From Physcomitrium patens (taxonomy: Eukaryota > Streptophyta > Bryopsida > Funariales > Funariaceae), in assembly GCF_000002425.4 (NCBI RefSeq), contig NC_037254.1, forward strand, positions 4,002,740 to 4,066,739: a stretch of DNA of 64,000 nt, given 5' to 3'. The notes beneath the pieces are model-generated. The model did not search any database. It saw only the letters and a list, made by a program, of their open reading frames with translations, and was not told the DNA's origin. The position numbers and the translations under genes are program-made. The number at the start of each line of letters is the position of its first letter. Within the stretch, counting starts at the first letter, position 1. Positions 41,097 to 54,614 of the stretch are shown one piece after another.

Positions 41097-43421
41097 TTTA
41101 TCAATATTATTTCTAGTTCTATGTTTCAATTCTTTAAAGAGAAGAAAAGAAAGACAGATAGCTTTATTTGATCCTCCAATAAATTCAAATGTTCTTTATT
41201 CTTTGGAATTATGCAACTCTAGTATGATTAGAATATTCAATAAAATAATATGAAGTTAAGTAGAAACCTTATACAGGTAATTTTGAAGTGAGTTAAAATT
41301 AAGTTTTATCTCTCACTGCACTTGTGAATGAATCGATTCTAGTCAAAGAAATATGAATTATAGTACACATTATTGAACTCACGGTTGAATCATTGCCATT
41401 ACAAAGTGAGTACAACTTGCAAAAACTACATGAATAAAAGTCAACAAAAATATCATTAACATATTTACATCTTGTTAAACAATATGCCTTATTTTCAAAA
41501 AGAATATGTTACAGACAATTATTTTGATAATTTTGTTTTATTTTATTTTATTATTTTGTTTATTTGTCTCATTGAACTTTTACATAAATATTTTTTTATT
41601 ATACATTCATCCATCTCAAATGAAAGTACATTTTATTTTTTTATACCATAATCTAGCATATATAAAACATGTGTTGAAAGATCATTTCCAATATTAGAAC
41701 ATTTTTTTTTCAGTTTACGTAGATCAAAATATATTGAACAAAGAACATAATTATTTATTGTTTAAATTGCATGATGATTTTTTTACTAATAAAATTCAAT
41801 GTTATTGTTAAATAGTTATGGTATTATTATTATTGATGTCTTTCACTTTAAGAATATGCTAATTTGTGATCTTTCATATGTAAGAAGTTTATTACTATGA
41901 TTGTTTGTTATAATTATTATATCATTAATTGATGAAATTGTTGAATAAACTTCTTTTGTCAATATAACTAAAAAATATTTTGGTTAAGCGATTCTTTGTT
42001 TTACTTGTTTGAAGAATCGTTAAAGACAATAAAGTAAAACATGATTCAATTTCTATTAAAAGTTTAATTATTATTATTATTTATTATTATTATTTTAATA
42101 TCTATTTGATGTGATTTTTTTTATTTATCTATTATGGATTGCTTGTAATACTAAAAAATAACAATGATGTTTAAGAGAAGTCAATTTCTCCAATTTGGTG
42201 TCAAATTCTTGCTTTACTGGTTTTTGCAATACCATACATGGTGCTTGTGATACTTTTAATCATTAAAATATAAAGATCTCATTATACATTAATTATATAT
42301 GTATTTTAAATATTTTCATTATATCATTTCTAAACCTAAACAAGATATTATTATATTCAAAGTGTTTTTACCATGTACAAACTTTTGTCTCATATTGTAT
42401 GTATATTTGTTTGTTTGTATTTTTTATGAAAATTCGAAAATAATTACAATCATCCTTCAATCAAATATTTATGAAGAATATATTTATTCTAGTTGTTTTA
42501 CAAGATTTAATTGAATCTAATAGTAATATATATATTGTTTTGCAATTTTATATTCTCTAATAATACACATATATTTATAATAATTTATTTTTATACAAAT
42601 AAAAAATACATACTAATTCTAATTACTTGGAACATAGAATAAAAACAATTAGTAAATTTCAATATAATTATTTAGTATTATATTGTTAATTCTATTTATA
42701 AAAATATATATTTTGGTTAATATAAAGTTTGTGCCCTTTCTTGTTGTTTGATTGCATAATCATATAGTAGATATTAGAAGCCTAAGTATAAAATATTTGA
42801 TTAATCAACTTTATTTCCATCTAAAAATAATTATATTTCTAAAAATAAAAACATCAAATTTAATATAATATTCATAAATACCATCATAAAAATAATAGAT
42901 AATTAAAAATAAAATATTAAGTAGATTCATTTATTTTTTCTTAACAAAAACTACACATTTTTTTTAATCTATTATAGAAATTATACTATTAACATTTTGA
43001 TCTACTTCCAATTATCTACTAAATAAATCCAATTAGTTTTTCTTTTAAATTTGTAAGTAGTATGTAAATCAATCCAACTTTATTAAAGATTATATACAAT
43101 TATATACAATTTTTCTCTTAAGTAAATTAACTTGATCTTAAGATGTTCAAGGAAGTGTTCAAATCCTGATTACTATTATAATTAGCAGAATTGAAGCTAG
43201 TAATTGATAGATCATTTTTTGAGGGTATTTTGGAAGTCTTAACTTACAAAGATGTTATTAGAATGTATTTAATATTACCAAAAAATTGTAGCTATAATTT
43301 TTGGTTGAATGGAATATACATTTATTATATAAAGACCAGTGAATAATATATCTAATAAGAATTCTTTTGAAAAGTGTTGATTTTTTTGGAGTAATAATAA
43401 GTCACCATGAAAACAAAATCG

Positions 43422-43458
<37 letters not shown>

Positions 43459-44395
43459 TTTTATGTTTTTGGAAAATGATGTAATATTATACATGTACAA
43501 AAACTAAAATTAAGCACCTTTTAGAATATTTTAAACCATCTAAAATCTTATTTATGTGTGTCTTTTATTCAAGATAAATTTAAACTTTTTCTTATGGATC
43601 CTTGGAAATTATTAGATTCTTGTGGAACAATCTATGAGATTCTAAAAACTTTAATAATTGTCTTCAAATTTATTAAAACCTTCCATACTTCATTAGAAGT
43701 TCCAATAGTTATACAAAGTCTTTTTTGGTTCTCCACAATTTTTTGCAAAATATTATTTTTTACTCCAAAGATATTTTATAGCTCTAAGAACCCTTCACGT
43801 AATTTCCAAAGCACCAAATTGAAACATTTTAAATAAGCATCTTTATATTTCCAACTTAAATTTTAGAGTGATTTTAGTATTTTTATTTATTTATTTATTT
43901 AGTCTTGTATCTAATTTTGCTTCTAATACAATATATATTTAATTCTGCTTGTACGTCTCAATTTTATGATCTCTTATTTTTCAATCTCTAACAAATACAC
44001 TACTTATATATTATGATTCAAACCACACTTTTAATTTATTATTATTATTTTATAACAACACATTTTAATTTTTTTTATATATTATACTGAAGTATATCTT
44101 TTAGAATATACATGTGTCTATCTATAGATACATGTATGTAAAAATAATTTATTAGTATCATTTTTTAGATTAAAAAGCAAAACCAAAACTAAAAATACTT
44201 TTTTGTTAAAAATCTGAAAGTTATATTTAAATCTATTGGAAAGAGTTTATAAATAAATGTGTTTCCTGTTATATCCAATAGATATTTTTTTCATTAAGAT
44301 AATTTTTGATATTCTTAACATCATATATTATATAGCCATAAAAAAATCTAAAAATATTTTTCAAAAATAATAGGTTGAATGAAATAAAATTTAAA

Positions 44396-44396
<1 letters not shown>

Positions 44397-44433
<37 letters not shown>

Positions 44434-44434
44434 T
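44397..44434. repeat. (AAT)n-(ATT)n perfect palindrome
   Basis: A run of AAT triplets turns directly into a run of ATT triplets, forming a self-complementary hairpin of about 18 bp per arm. Confidence 0.85.
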
Positions 44435-44659
44435 AATTTAATATGATGATTGTAAGAATTCACGCTTCAATTTTTTTTATGATATTTTATTTTATAATTT
44501 TATTTATTTATAAATGTACTTAATATTTTAAATTAAAAATTCCTAATATACACTAAATTATATTTTTAACTCTTTTAAAAATAGAATTCCTTGAAAATTT
44601 GAAAATAAAAAATATGACATCAAAATAAGTAAAAATCGATTTATGACACTAAATAAGTT

Positions 44660-44800
44660 TGAACAGAATATTCGGGGAACAAGGGGAATTTGTGGGGAAC
44701 AAGCGAAACACTGGGGAACGAAGGGAAGGTGCGGGAACAATGGGGAACACCACGGGAACAGTGAGGAGCACTGGGGGGGGGGGGGGAAGGGGGTGTGCGC
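44660..44800 (+). repeat. Purine-rich 'ggggaaca' repeats and G14 run upstream of CKS1
   Basis: At least seven variants of 'gggaaca' follow each other (for example 'cggggaacaagggg', 'tggggaacaag' and 'tggggaacacc'). A run of 14 G (44,773-44,786) follows. It lies about 500-640 bases before the CKS1 start codon and just before the pyrimidine-rich leader. Confidence 0.8.
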
Positions 44801-44829
44801 CTTAAATCTCCGACCCGTTGGAATTTGAA

Positions 44830-45290
44830 ATTTTCCCCCGCTTGCTTGCTTGGTCCCTTGCTTGAGTCCGCGACACGTTGTCTACCCCCTCTCTGTCTGT
44901 CGCTGCCCTTGCGCCTCCTCCTCCTCCTTTGTGCTGCCTCTGGCCCGTTGCGTCGCCGCTGCCCAACACCATCTCTCCGCTTCTTACACTTTCTGCCGCG
45001 CGCACTAGTTTTCTCTGTTCGATTGGCCTTGTACACCAGGTGGGTTCCTGTTTGTTTTTCTTATTTTTCGTCTTTGTCTTCGGTGGCTCGATTCCGCATA
45101 CAGTGATGGTGGATGTTGAGGGCTCATGCTGTGTAATGTAGTAAGGGGAATCGAATTCCTATTGTATACCGCTTTCTGCGCGTAGGCTAGGTTTGTGATG
45201 GTTGTCCAGTGTGGTTGGGCTTGGACAGTGGTTTGAGGCGGAGTGTTTCTGGCCTTTCCTGCTTTGGAAAATAGTGGTGGGAAAGAACAG
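44830..45290 (+). promoter_or_regulatory. CKS1: CKS1 promoter/leader with probable 5'UTR intron
   Basis: A pyrimidine-rich, GC-rich stretch (44,830-45,039) precedes a donor CAG|GTGGGT at 45,040. An acceptor GAACAG ends at 45,290, ten bases before the start codon. This would be a 251-bp leader intron. Inferred from sequence only. Confidence 0.5.
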
Positions 45291-45300
45291 CGCTTAAGGG

Positions 45301-46203
45301 ATGCCTCAGATTCAGTATTCTGAGAAGTACTTCGATGACACTTACGAGTACAGGTGCGTGCCCTCGGGTCGGTTTTTGAGTTCCATGTCTTTGAGGTTTT
45401 GGGTTTCAGTGACCTAAAGCTCGGTTGCTTTGGTGATCTGAGAAGAACCGCGAACCGGTTGCCTACCTACCCTAATGTTTTCGAGTATCTTTTTTTGAGG
45501 TTTGAGACAATTCTAGTTGTTTTCTGATTTCGAGTCTCGTCTTCTTGTGCGTGTTGCATTTCAATGGACGACATTAACTCTTTGATAGACTTTAGAACGT
45601 TATTTTTGACTTTAGTAGGGTTAGGATAATTGAATTGATTTGTGTATTCGGCACTTCCTGGTGAGAATGAATGCGGCTGCAAGTTTCTAGATGTTGGTAA
45701 AGCATAACTGCAATTCTTACCCCTGGTCCACTGATTTTTTCTGGAGTGCTTCAGGCATGTTGTGCTCCCTCCCGACATTGCCAAGTTGTTACCCAAGAAC
45801 CGGCTTCTGTCCGAGGTATTACATGTGGATTTTGTCTTAGTCACGCTTGCCCGTGTTCTTTCTATTTGCGTACCAGACCATTAGCTCAGAGGACCAGGTT
45901 ATTACTTCTGTATACAAGCACTGGCTGTTGGTATTATGCACTGTCATTGTCAACATAATTATCGGGATGCTTTTATCACGAATATATTTATAGATTTCGG
46001 CTTTTACTCGTTGCCTAACTATAGACTGAATACAGGCTGAATGGCGCGGAATCGGAGTCCAGCAATCACGCGGGTGGGTGCACTATGCAATTCACCGACC
46101 TGAGCCGCACATCATGCTCTTCCGCAGACCCCTCAATTACGGGCAGCCTCAACAGGCTGCGGCTGTGCAGCAGCAGCAGCAGCCCGCGGGGATGAAAGCC
46201 TAG
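45301..46203 (+). CDS. CKS1: Cyclin-dependent kinase regulatory subunit CKS1 (three coding exons)
   Basis: CKS proteins bind cyclin-dependent kinases and phosphorylated targets to promote multisite phosphorylation in cell-cycle control. Exons are 45,301-45,353, 45,755-45,815 and 46,036-46,203. All introns are GT..AG, the phases fit, and the joined protein is 93 residues. It reads '[20 protein letters not shown]', '[20 protein letters not shown]' and '[20 protein letters not shown]'. '[17 protein letters not shown]' follows, the CKS fold with its HxPEPHIL-type signature (HRPEPHIM) and phosphate-binding Arg and Trp residues. The C-terminal tail '[17 protein letters not shown]' is a lineage-variable Gln-rich extension. 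Convergent with the G-beta gene downstream. The third base after the 'SE' codons gives Ala where many plant copies have Asn. Confidence 0.96.
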
Positions 46204-48438
46204 TCATTCCAACACTTGGTTAGTAAGCCCAATATTTCGTCTGTTGATGGGACTCACTTGATTTGTGTAATCTCCTGCGTTTTGCATTCGTAGTCATCAC
46301 TGTCTTGAAATTTTAAGCCATTTACTCGGTCGTGATCACGATTGCATTCGTGGGTAAGCAGGGCTCATCGGTGAATTCTTCAGTTTGTAAGGCGTACCTA
46401 ACTTGGTGTCAACCTCAGATGCCAGGATTATCACATCATATGCTTATGATGTTTTCTTATCGTCTGTATTCAGGTCTCTAGTTTCTATATTACCTTCATA
46501 GCTGAAACTGTCCTGTGCACCGTCCATCCCAGAATGGGTGCTGGTGTGTGCGAAACAGAGGACTTAAGATCATCCATCCTTTGCAAGGGTTAATATCTTA
46601 TTTTTCTGTGCAACCTTACAGCTTGGTGACCGTCAATACATATTCTGGTCATTTTCATAATTGATGTATTATAAGTTTAGGATTTTTTTAGTATAATACT
46701 TTCGATCAAGTCTTCTTCCCCTCACTTTGCATTTTGCTGGTTTTGGCTCTGGAATACCTTTCTAGTCTTGCTCCTTGTGCTCCGTAAATGCAATAGATTT
46801 TGAATTATTTAGTGTTTTGGTACATATGGATAATACAGACGGTATTAGAGTATTTCTGGATACGTTTCTCTATGCACTGTATCACCGGCAATATATGCCG
46901 AAATGATGATCATGAGTCAACTACTATATATCTACATACCAAACATGCCCTTGTTGCTGGACTCAACTGCAGCTGTGTAGTGACCTGATTGTTCTTATTA
47001 CAGTTAACATTGGTGCGGACTATCCTTGAAAATTGAGATGTAGCAAGGTTTCTTTTGTAGCCAGACTATTGGTCCCTCCAGTCTACGTGCACTTGAAATC
47101 TCCCCTACTAGTGCATTCTCCGTTTTGGTGTGGGGAACGATTACTACGATTGATTAAGAGAACGGAGGAGTTTCGGGCGTAGTTTGTGTGGTAGATAGAT
47201 GTGTTCCAAACATTGGTAGAGTGAAGTTGGAGCTAAACTGAAGAGCATATGCTGCCGGATTTTTTCCCAGAACTAGTCCTACCTCTCCGCAATCCTGCAT
47301 TGGCAATTATGTTGTTGTTATCCACTGATTAACCGTAAGTTGAACGATTTAACTTTTTCTTTCTGCTAGGATCCCTGTCAAAGTTGAACTAGTTTGTACA
47401 AATGTTGGATAGTGGGAGATGGACCATTGCTTGGTGCACGTTAACTTTAGCACATTTCAGGATCGAAAAAAGAACCCTCGTGAAGAATTATCTTATCATC
47501 TAGCTAACATTTCCGGACTATTTTCAGATGACGTTACATCTCAAATTGGAGTCACAATTGGTAATACATCCATCGTCCTTCACTGAAATACTACTGATAT
47601 CAGCGCTAGTACAAGCATTTGTCATGGATTGCCTTCAATTCTCAATTTAATCTCCGCAACTCCGTAGTGACCATCAGACGAGTGAAGCCAAAATGCTTGG
47701 CTTCTAATACTCTCTGGGGTGTGTATATACTTCTTAATCCAAGGCGTGTTCAGATTAAAATCCACTCTACCAAGTTGGAACTGATTGAGGGTGGTCGCAC
47801 GACCTTGTGAGGAGAGACCATGTGTGAGTATCTGCTACATGCATGTATAAGTACTTCATTCACATCTTTTCACAACGAACCAAATTGCATGTGAAGGCCC
47901 TAACGTCATGGCCTTCAAAATCAACTAGGAAAAGGAACTAGAAAACACTGAGTAGCAACTTCCTTTCACCCCGATTCTGTCAAAGCATTAATTTGTAAAC
48001 GTGGAAAAATTTACAATAATTAACTAAGCTCGTCTACCTTTGTAAGAAGTATCCTATCAACTTAATTGCTTATTCACCAAACAATTATAGCACATAAAGG
48101 ACCTCTGAAGACGTAGGAAATGTCAAGTAGCGTGACTTCAAAGAATCAAAGAATCAATGCTGGTTTGTCAGATAGATGTTCAAACGTAATACCTACCCCT
48201 ATCTCTACATCTAAAGAGACCAGAAGCATCAGTGGTAGCTTCTGTTAACATTCTAGAAAGCCCAGACATTGCGTTTGGTCAAGCAACCACCTACATCCTC
48301 TGCATACATTAAATGTCACATTTAACGCGTCCATAAAATATACCTCATAGTGCCTCATTAAGGACTCGCAACGACGAGAGTATACGAAATGTCCTTCTAA
48401 GCGACTTCAAGCAGCTGCTCGTCTCAACATTCATTGTA
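46204..48438. other. 3' flanks of CKS1 and G-beta, no gene recognised
   Basis: About 2.2 kb of unique sequence with mixed composition between the convergent stop codons. It should include both 3'UTRs. I see no coding similarity. Scattered open stretches of about 60 codons carry no recognisable motif. Confidence 0.6.
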
Positions 48439-51066
48439 TTATGATTTTTTCCCGGCACACGACCAGACCTGAAATGACAAATGGAATACTTTGGGATTTA
48501 GCACAAAGTGGCTGCACTATAAAAACAGAGTTTACAAGTCCACATTAACAGACTTGAAGGAAAATAAACAAGAAAAGGATTCTGGAGATCAAGAAACCTT
48601 GAGAGTAGCGTCATAGCTTCCTGTGCAAAGTGCATCACCATCAGCCGCCAACCCTAGACAGCTTACGCGATTGGTATGTCCATCATCTCTGCCTCCACCC
48701 AAGTTTGCCACAACCTGCTCACAGAGAAAGTACGTTGACACAATCCGAAGCTAAGGGACTCGAACTGAAGTACATATGTACTTCGCTCATTCACAGCTGC
48801 CTTGGGATGTACATCACACATTTCAAAACAATAGCACTTTCGCTAAGTAGTATGAACGTATTTGAGGGAACTACTCATCCCAGTGGATCATACCTTGGCC
48901 AATAAGGTGTCCCAGACATAGCAATTACCGTTTGAATAGCCTGCAAAGAGCAGTCTCCCTGAACGAGAAAACGCTACTGAAGTAACGTTGACAGGACCCC
49001 GGGCAAGGGCCTGCTTGTCCCAATATTGTTGCAACTCGTGTCCAGTGCCAATGTCAAAGAGTCGACAGCTACCGTCGTCACTCCCGGTTCCGAAGTGACG
49101 ACCCTCAGATAGAAAGTTCACGGTATTTACATCACCTTCGTGACCATAAAAGGTACGTTGCGCTCGGGCTGGCGTCCTGACATCCCACAGCTTGGCACTT
49201 TTGTCACATGAGCCTGAGATGAATACATGGGGGCTGCTTGAGCTGACGGATACACTGTAGACATCACCCATCAAATTCCATTTAGTCACCGCTCAAATAA
49301 CACTATTCGGCTAGTCACGCTTCGCGTGCATTTCTCAGGGCCAGCAACTCGACTTGACTCCAAAAACCAATTTGTCGCAAGTATTAGCAGATTCTACATA
49401 TACCGATCGAGATGCAACGTTGTTCTGCAACTTAATTAATTGTTGTTAGATTTCATACTCTTTAAGGGGTCGATTCTGCGTCACTTGTTCAATCACCAAA
49501 CTTCAATATTTCTATTGATATCAACTACGATGCTGCAACATGATATCCAAAACCTAGAGACTGCACGAGCTGAAACGAAATCCACCATAGGTAATGCAAA
49601 GAAGTTTCGAGTCGCATCATCACACACACCACGAAAATCTTCAGCATGCCACTACTCACCTCATGACGTCCCCAGTATGGCCAGTCAGAATGTCACCTCC
49701 AAAAACAGCAATGCAACACTGGGTTTCAACATCCCAAAAACGACAAGTATGATCTCCAGAGCTCGTCACAATGTGTTTCTCTTGAGTTGGCATATATTTA
49801 CAGGACGAGAGGTAGCCCGTATGACCCGCCAGGGTGCCTGACACGGGCAAATTGCCCTCCTTATCAGGGACAGAGCTGAGGTTGAATATGGAACATACAT
49901 TGTCTAGACCACCGCATGCAACCGTGTTGCCACCAGGTGAAATGGCCGCTGCCTTGACCCAGGCACACGCCAACTTCAAAGAATATGTCTTCTGACTTGA
50001 AATGGCGTTCCACACAATAAGCCTGCCATCTTGCGATGCTGACACTATTCGCGACGTCTCCCGGTACGCCCAGTCTAGAGAATATATCTGTTCAGATACA
50101 ACCTTCAATGCTCAATCTACAACGCTCAGAAGCTTCGTTGATCCTTAGTTCCTTGATTCTTTACGATTACATAACTTTACTTGCCTTGTGACTAAGTCAC
50201 CTGTTTCTTTGGCTAATCCACTAGAAATTGAAGATGCATCCTGAATTCAGTTTCTCTGTATCGAGGTGGGAAGACATAAGAATTGCACAATGGATAAAAG
50301 CTGATCTAAGCGATTTGGAAGCAAGACTACATTGAATTGCACCCACCTTCCCTGTATGTCCTTGAAGAGTTCTGACGCACTTGAAATAAAGGTTATTAAT
50401 GTCCACCGGCTTACATCCCTGACTTTGCGCAGTTGTCGCCACTGGTGTTTCAGCAATACCAAAATTTCTATGTTAAATTAAAAATCACAAGAATCCTTCT
50501 CATGCAGCATCCGAGCGTATTCAGTAAAATGAGAGTAAACCTAAAAACTTCGACCTCTAAGCTGGACCAGCAGAGAGCACACTTCCAATGATTGTTCATT
50601 CTCCAGGGCTCTATATCAAGGTTCATTACTATCCCCAGGACGTACAATTGCTTCGGTAACTAGAGCACGTTGCCAAAGCCATTACACCTCAAATCCAATA
50701 GATTACATACTTAAGACTTCAGCGTTGATAATGTCCAAAACATGCAAAATATATCATTTCCAGTACCAAGATACGATGAACACCAACTCATTTCCAATAC
50801 ATCTCTCCCTCTCACTCTCTCCCCATAGAACCGCATATTCTCTACATCGTCAAAAACCAAAGCATTAACTAAATCAGGTATCATTTTAGAGAAGAAAGAA
50901 CGACCATAAATACGAAACTAATAACAACAACAAAATCGGCAGGTATGAAAGGCCCACCATCAGTGTCAAGGAGCGACGCCCTCTTCTCGTGCAATTGCTC
51001 CCGCAGGCTCTGCACTTCAGCTTTGGACACCTCGTAGCGCTCTCGCACTGAATCAGCGACAGACAT
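48439..51066 (-). CDS. AGB1: Heterotrimeric G-protein beta subunit (six exons, WD40 propeller)
   Basis: This subunit pairs with G-gamma at the plasma membrane and relays signals from G-alpha. Exons on the minus strand are 50,958-51,066, 50,347-50,441, 49,660-50,087, 48,894-49,254, 48,598-48,714 and 48,439-48,468. Every intron is GT..AG, phases agree, and the joined length is 379 residues, close to 377 in Arabidopsis AGB1. The N-terminal helix '[20 protein letters not shown]' is the coiled coil that binds G-gamma. Seven WD repeats follow, with 'LQGHTGKIYSLDW', '[13 protein letters not shown]', '[15 protein letters not shown]', '[13 protein letters not shown]', '[15 protein letters not shown]' and '[14 protein letters not shown]'. 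'[18 protein letters not shown]' and '[11 protein letters not shown]' complete the series. The last exon adds only 'VWSCAGKKS'. Start fixed by the conserved N-terminus. No damage seen. Confidence 0.95.
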
Positions 51067-51620
51067 AACTACTCACCAAATCAACGCTTCCCCCGGAAAC
51101 ACCCCAATCACCCAACCTCACCATCCACCACCTCGCCAGCGCCGCTCCTAACCTCATCTATAACTCACCAATCCACCCCCAAGCTTCAAGCTTCTAATTC
51201 CTGATCCCCATCACCATTAAACTCCACCTGCGCTTCACCATTCGCAACACCCACAACTCGTCTACGCCCTCCCTCCCCCCCACGCTCACATCGTCTGTCC
51301 TTGGTCTCCGTGCTCCCTCGCTGCGCCCCTGCGTGGCAACCCAACCCAACCCAACCCAAAGGGAATGTTGCGGGGGTTCCGGCGGAGAATGATCACAGCT
51401 CTGCAAGCAGCGTGGTGTAATTACGGAGACATGATCGCTCGGTGCGAGGGCATCATAATGGCTGTGGCAGGGCTACGAACGTGGCTATGCTCAAGCTTAG
51501 CCCCGAAGACGACGAAGCAGCAGTAGAAGTAGAAACAGGGGCTGATGAAGAAGGTGGCGAGATATTCCCCGTGCCGACACTTTACTCCCCCCTCCCCCCC
51601 CCGCCTTCCTCGTGGTTAAT
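51067..51620 (-). promoter_or_regulatory. G-beta upstream region
   Basis: C-rich gene-island DNA upstream of the G-beta start codon. It includes four to five tandem CAACC units (51,338-51,358) and a C-run block (51,589-51,604). No firm TATA box was identified. Confidence 0.4.
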
Positions 51621-52383
51621 TATTCTAACCTACCCCATTGTTTCACCTAACCCCAGTCCAAGCCTCTTCACCAGCCCGAGCTTGATCCTATCCATGAACA
51701 AACTTCGAGGATGGTGGATCGAATCCCTTAGGCTTACCCACATCCACGCTCAGATTTAAGCGACGAAAATTGCTTCTTGTAAATAGAATTTCCAGGTTCA
51801 ACGAAGGTAGATTTAAGGCCACTGTGAAAGTGGATTCCAATTACATGACATGTTGAAAAATTCTCTGTAACTCAATATTGATTCTTTAAAAATAATTTAT
51901 AATTTAATAGATTCAAGATTAGTGTAGATCTGGTTTTTACTTAAATAATTACATATACTCAATATGAATATTTTGAAAATGATAATGAGTCCTAATTTTT
52001 GATTTTATGAATGACTTTCTAAAAAAATATTATTATTGTTATTATTTTTTTTTTTTTGTATATCCTCTATAATATATTTTGTATTATTAGGGAGTGTAGA
52101 CAAAGAAGAATGCATCAAGAGCATGAATATATCTATACTTGTCAAAACACAATACAATCATGTACAATAAAGAAGAAAATAAAAGGAGGTATGTTCAATA
52201 AGAAATTATTGGAATTTCTATTTCAAGCTTAAAGTGTGAAAGAGTCTTGAATCAAGCTTGGATTACAAAAAGACATTGAGAAGATTAGGGGGTTTCAAAC
52301 ATAGCCTTTTCGGGTGATATTTCTATTATGATGCAAGCTTGAAGTATCTTGTGATGTTTTAAAATATCACTTGATACTTTACC

Positions 52384-52413
52384 AAATCACCCACCTTACA
52401 AGGTGGGTGATTT
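52384..52413. repeat. Perfect 14-bp stem-loop with GC-rich core
   Basis: AAATCACCCACCTT and AAGGTGGGTGATTT are exact reverse complements separated by AC. Because DNA around it is over 70% AT, a GC-rich perfect palindrome stands out. Confidence 0.9.
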
Positions 52414-54562
52414 TAAAATCGAAATACCAAAAGAGGGATAGGTCAAATATCAAAAACCACATTACTTACTTTAACTCTCTCTGACTCTATACCAAGGGGA
52501 TAATAAAGTTTGAATTAAGGAATAATATCAGAGGGTTATAAAGTTTAAATGGTTATATATTGGATTTAATATTTCAAGTGACCCTAGAAACATTAAGTGT
52601 TGAATTTTAGTTATTTGGTTTTGTGAAAATATCATGTTTGAATCCCCCTATTAAGAATAATGATAATCTTATGTACAAGTATACTATCTAATAAGAAGGC
52701 CATGTAGAAGGTTTTTTAAAACCATTAAGTTTAGAAGTTATGTATTGAAGATATAGGACTCTTCCATAGAAATCTCTTAGTTAGAATAAATTATAAGAGA
52801 AACTTTTTATTGTTACATGGCACATCCAAGGACACTTATAGATAAAAATCATGTATAAGAAGTTTTTATGATTTTTCTTAAGAAAAATATTGTCTCTTAA
52901 ATGTATTTCTATTTACTTTAGTAATATATGCATTTGTAACATTATTACCTATTATAAGAAAAATTTCCATAAGGAGTAATAAAATTCTAATTTCTCTTAC
53001 AAATAAATGAAATCAAATATATGAAAAATGATTTTTGCTACAAAATTTGATGAATGTTTTGTATAAAGGTTGTTGATAGATATTTTAAGTCTTAATAGTA
53101 TTTTATATTTGGGCAAGAAGACCATCTGATCATTTAATTTTTTTAGGTTTTCACAAATATTTTAAAATAAAATATATGCAATGCAATTAAATGTAGTATA
53201 TACTCCTAATAACATTATGAAGAACCAAAATCTTTGCTAAAGTTGTGGTACTAAATATATTATATCTTACCATTTATTTAGAGGAGAATATGATTCTTTT
53301 GAAGGATCTTTATTTTGATTTTAATATTATAAAGGTTTTTGAAATCTAAGTAGTGCATTGCATAGTTCTACAAACATTAATATAAAAAATAAATATGTTA
53401 AATTTTGATTCTTTATCTTATAATAAAAAATTTAGAGAAAAAATTATAATTGGAAATTTTTAATTGGTATTTAATATACATATCAATTTCTAATTTTATT
53501 TTTATTTTTTATAATAAGCATTATATTTAATCAATTTTAATCTAAGGTTCACTAACTTTAAAGTCTAAGAAAATCGTAATTTTGTTAAAATCTAATTAAT
53601 AGAATTAACCATAATTCTAGATTTTTTTAAATTATTAATTTTAATATTCGTAAATTAATCTTGATTTTATTCCTAAGCTATTATAAACAGATTCTAAATC
53701 TAACATATTTTAGCATGCATTAATTTTATTAATTTGAATAAATTCTAAAAAATCCAAAATATCCCAATTTAAAATTATAAGAATATTAAATTCTAAAAAA
53801 ATAAAATATAATGTTCATAAATAATTCTATTTCTGTTATATATTTTAAAAATTAATTAGTATTAATAATTTTTGGTTTGTTATGACAATCTAATAAACTA
53901 TCATTTGACCAATATAATAAGAAAAAAGCTTATTTTCAATATTATTAGATTTTTTGACATAACAATTTCTTATTTGTAATTTAATTTATAAGTTTTTTTT
54001 TCTTATATATTAGAAATTATAGTCTAATTTTTTTAAATATCATACATTGAAAAAAATATCTTTTATAAAGTTTGATTTTTTTAGAAGTATTATAAATTTA
54101 AACACTGAAGTGAAGAAATGATATTATCTATTTGGTACATTAATTTATCACAATCTTTATAAATTTTAGAAGTAAATTAATTAAAAATCTAATACTCATA
54201 CTTCTTAGAAAAAAGTGCAATTGAATATTTAAACCTTCTAATATAATATAATTAATGCAAAGTAATACACAAGTAACAAAATAAACCACATGTATTTGAA
54301 AGCAACTTAAAATTTTTGCTAAACTTAAAGAATCTTATATATGAATTAATTTCCTTCAAAATTCTTATTTATTAAAGTTTTTAAATAATTTAGTAATACT
54401 TCATATTAATTTTCTAAAAATATATAATTATAAGATTTAAACTATTATATTAAGATATAAATAATATACAAAATATGATCAAGTCTAAAAGATATGCATT
54501 ATTAGGTAGTAGATGTTTTTGTTGGCATTCTTCTTTGTATCACTTTTTTGGACAAAAAATAA

Positions 54563-54614
<52 letters not shown>
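54563..54614. repeat. (AT)n microsatellite
   Basis: About 26 consecutive AT/TA dinucleotides. Confidence 0.9.

Larger units (their letters stand above)
37701..44600. other. AT-rich intergenic region with simple repeats
   Basis: About 6.9 kb. A 97-codon open stretch on the minus strand at 37,758-38,051 is in higher-GC DNA but matches nothing I know. The rest is AT-rich and stop-dense. Simple repeats include ATT runs at 38,056-38,078 and 43,426-43,456, an AT run at 41,069-41,092 and an ATT palindrome at 44,397-44,434. Part of it (about 40,695-40,800) resembles the insertion in E1. Confidence 0.6.

Noticed and set aside
45467..45844. 125-codon minus-strand reading over CKS1 intron 1 and exon 2
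   Set aside because: It overlaps a firmly identified CKS1 exon on the other strand and has no similarity of its own.
51338..51358. Telomere-like CAACC repeats near G-beta
   Set aside because: A short simple repeat with the wrong unit for plant telomeres.
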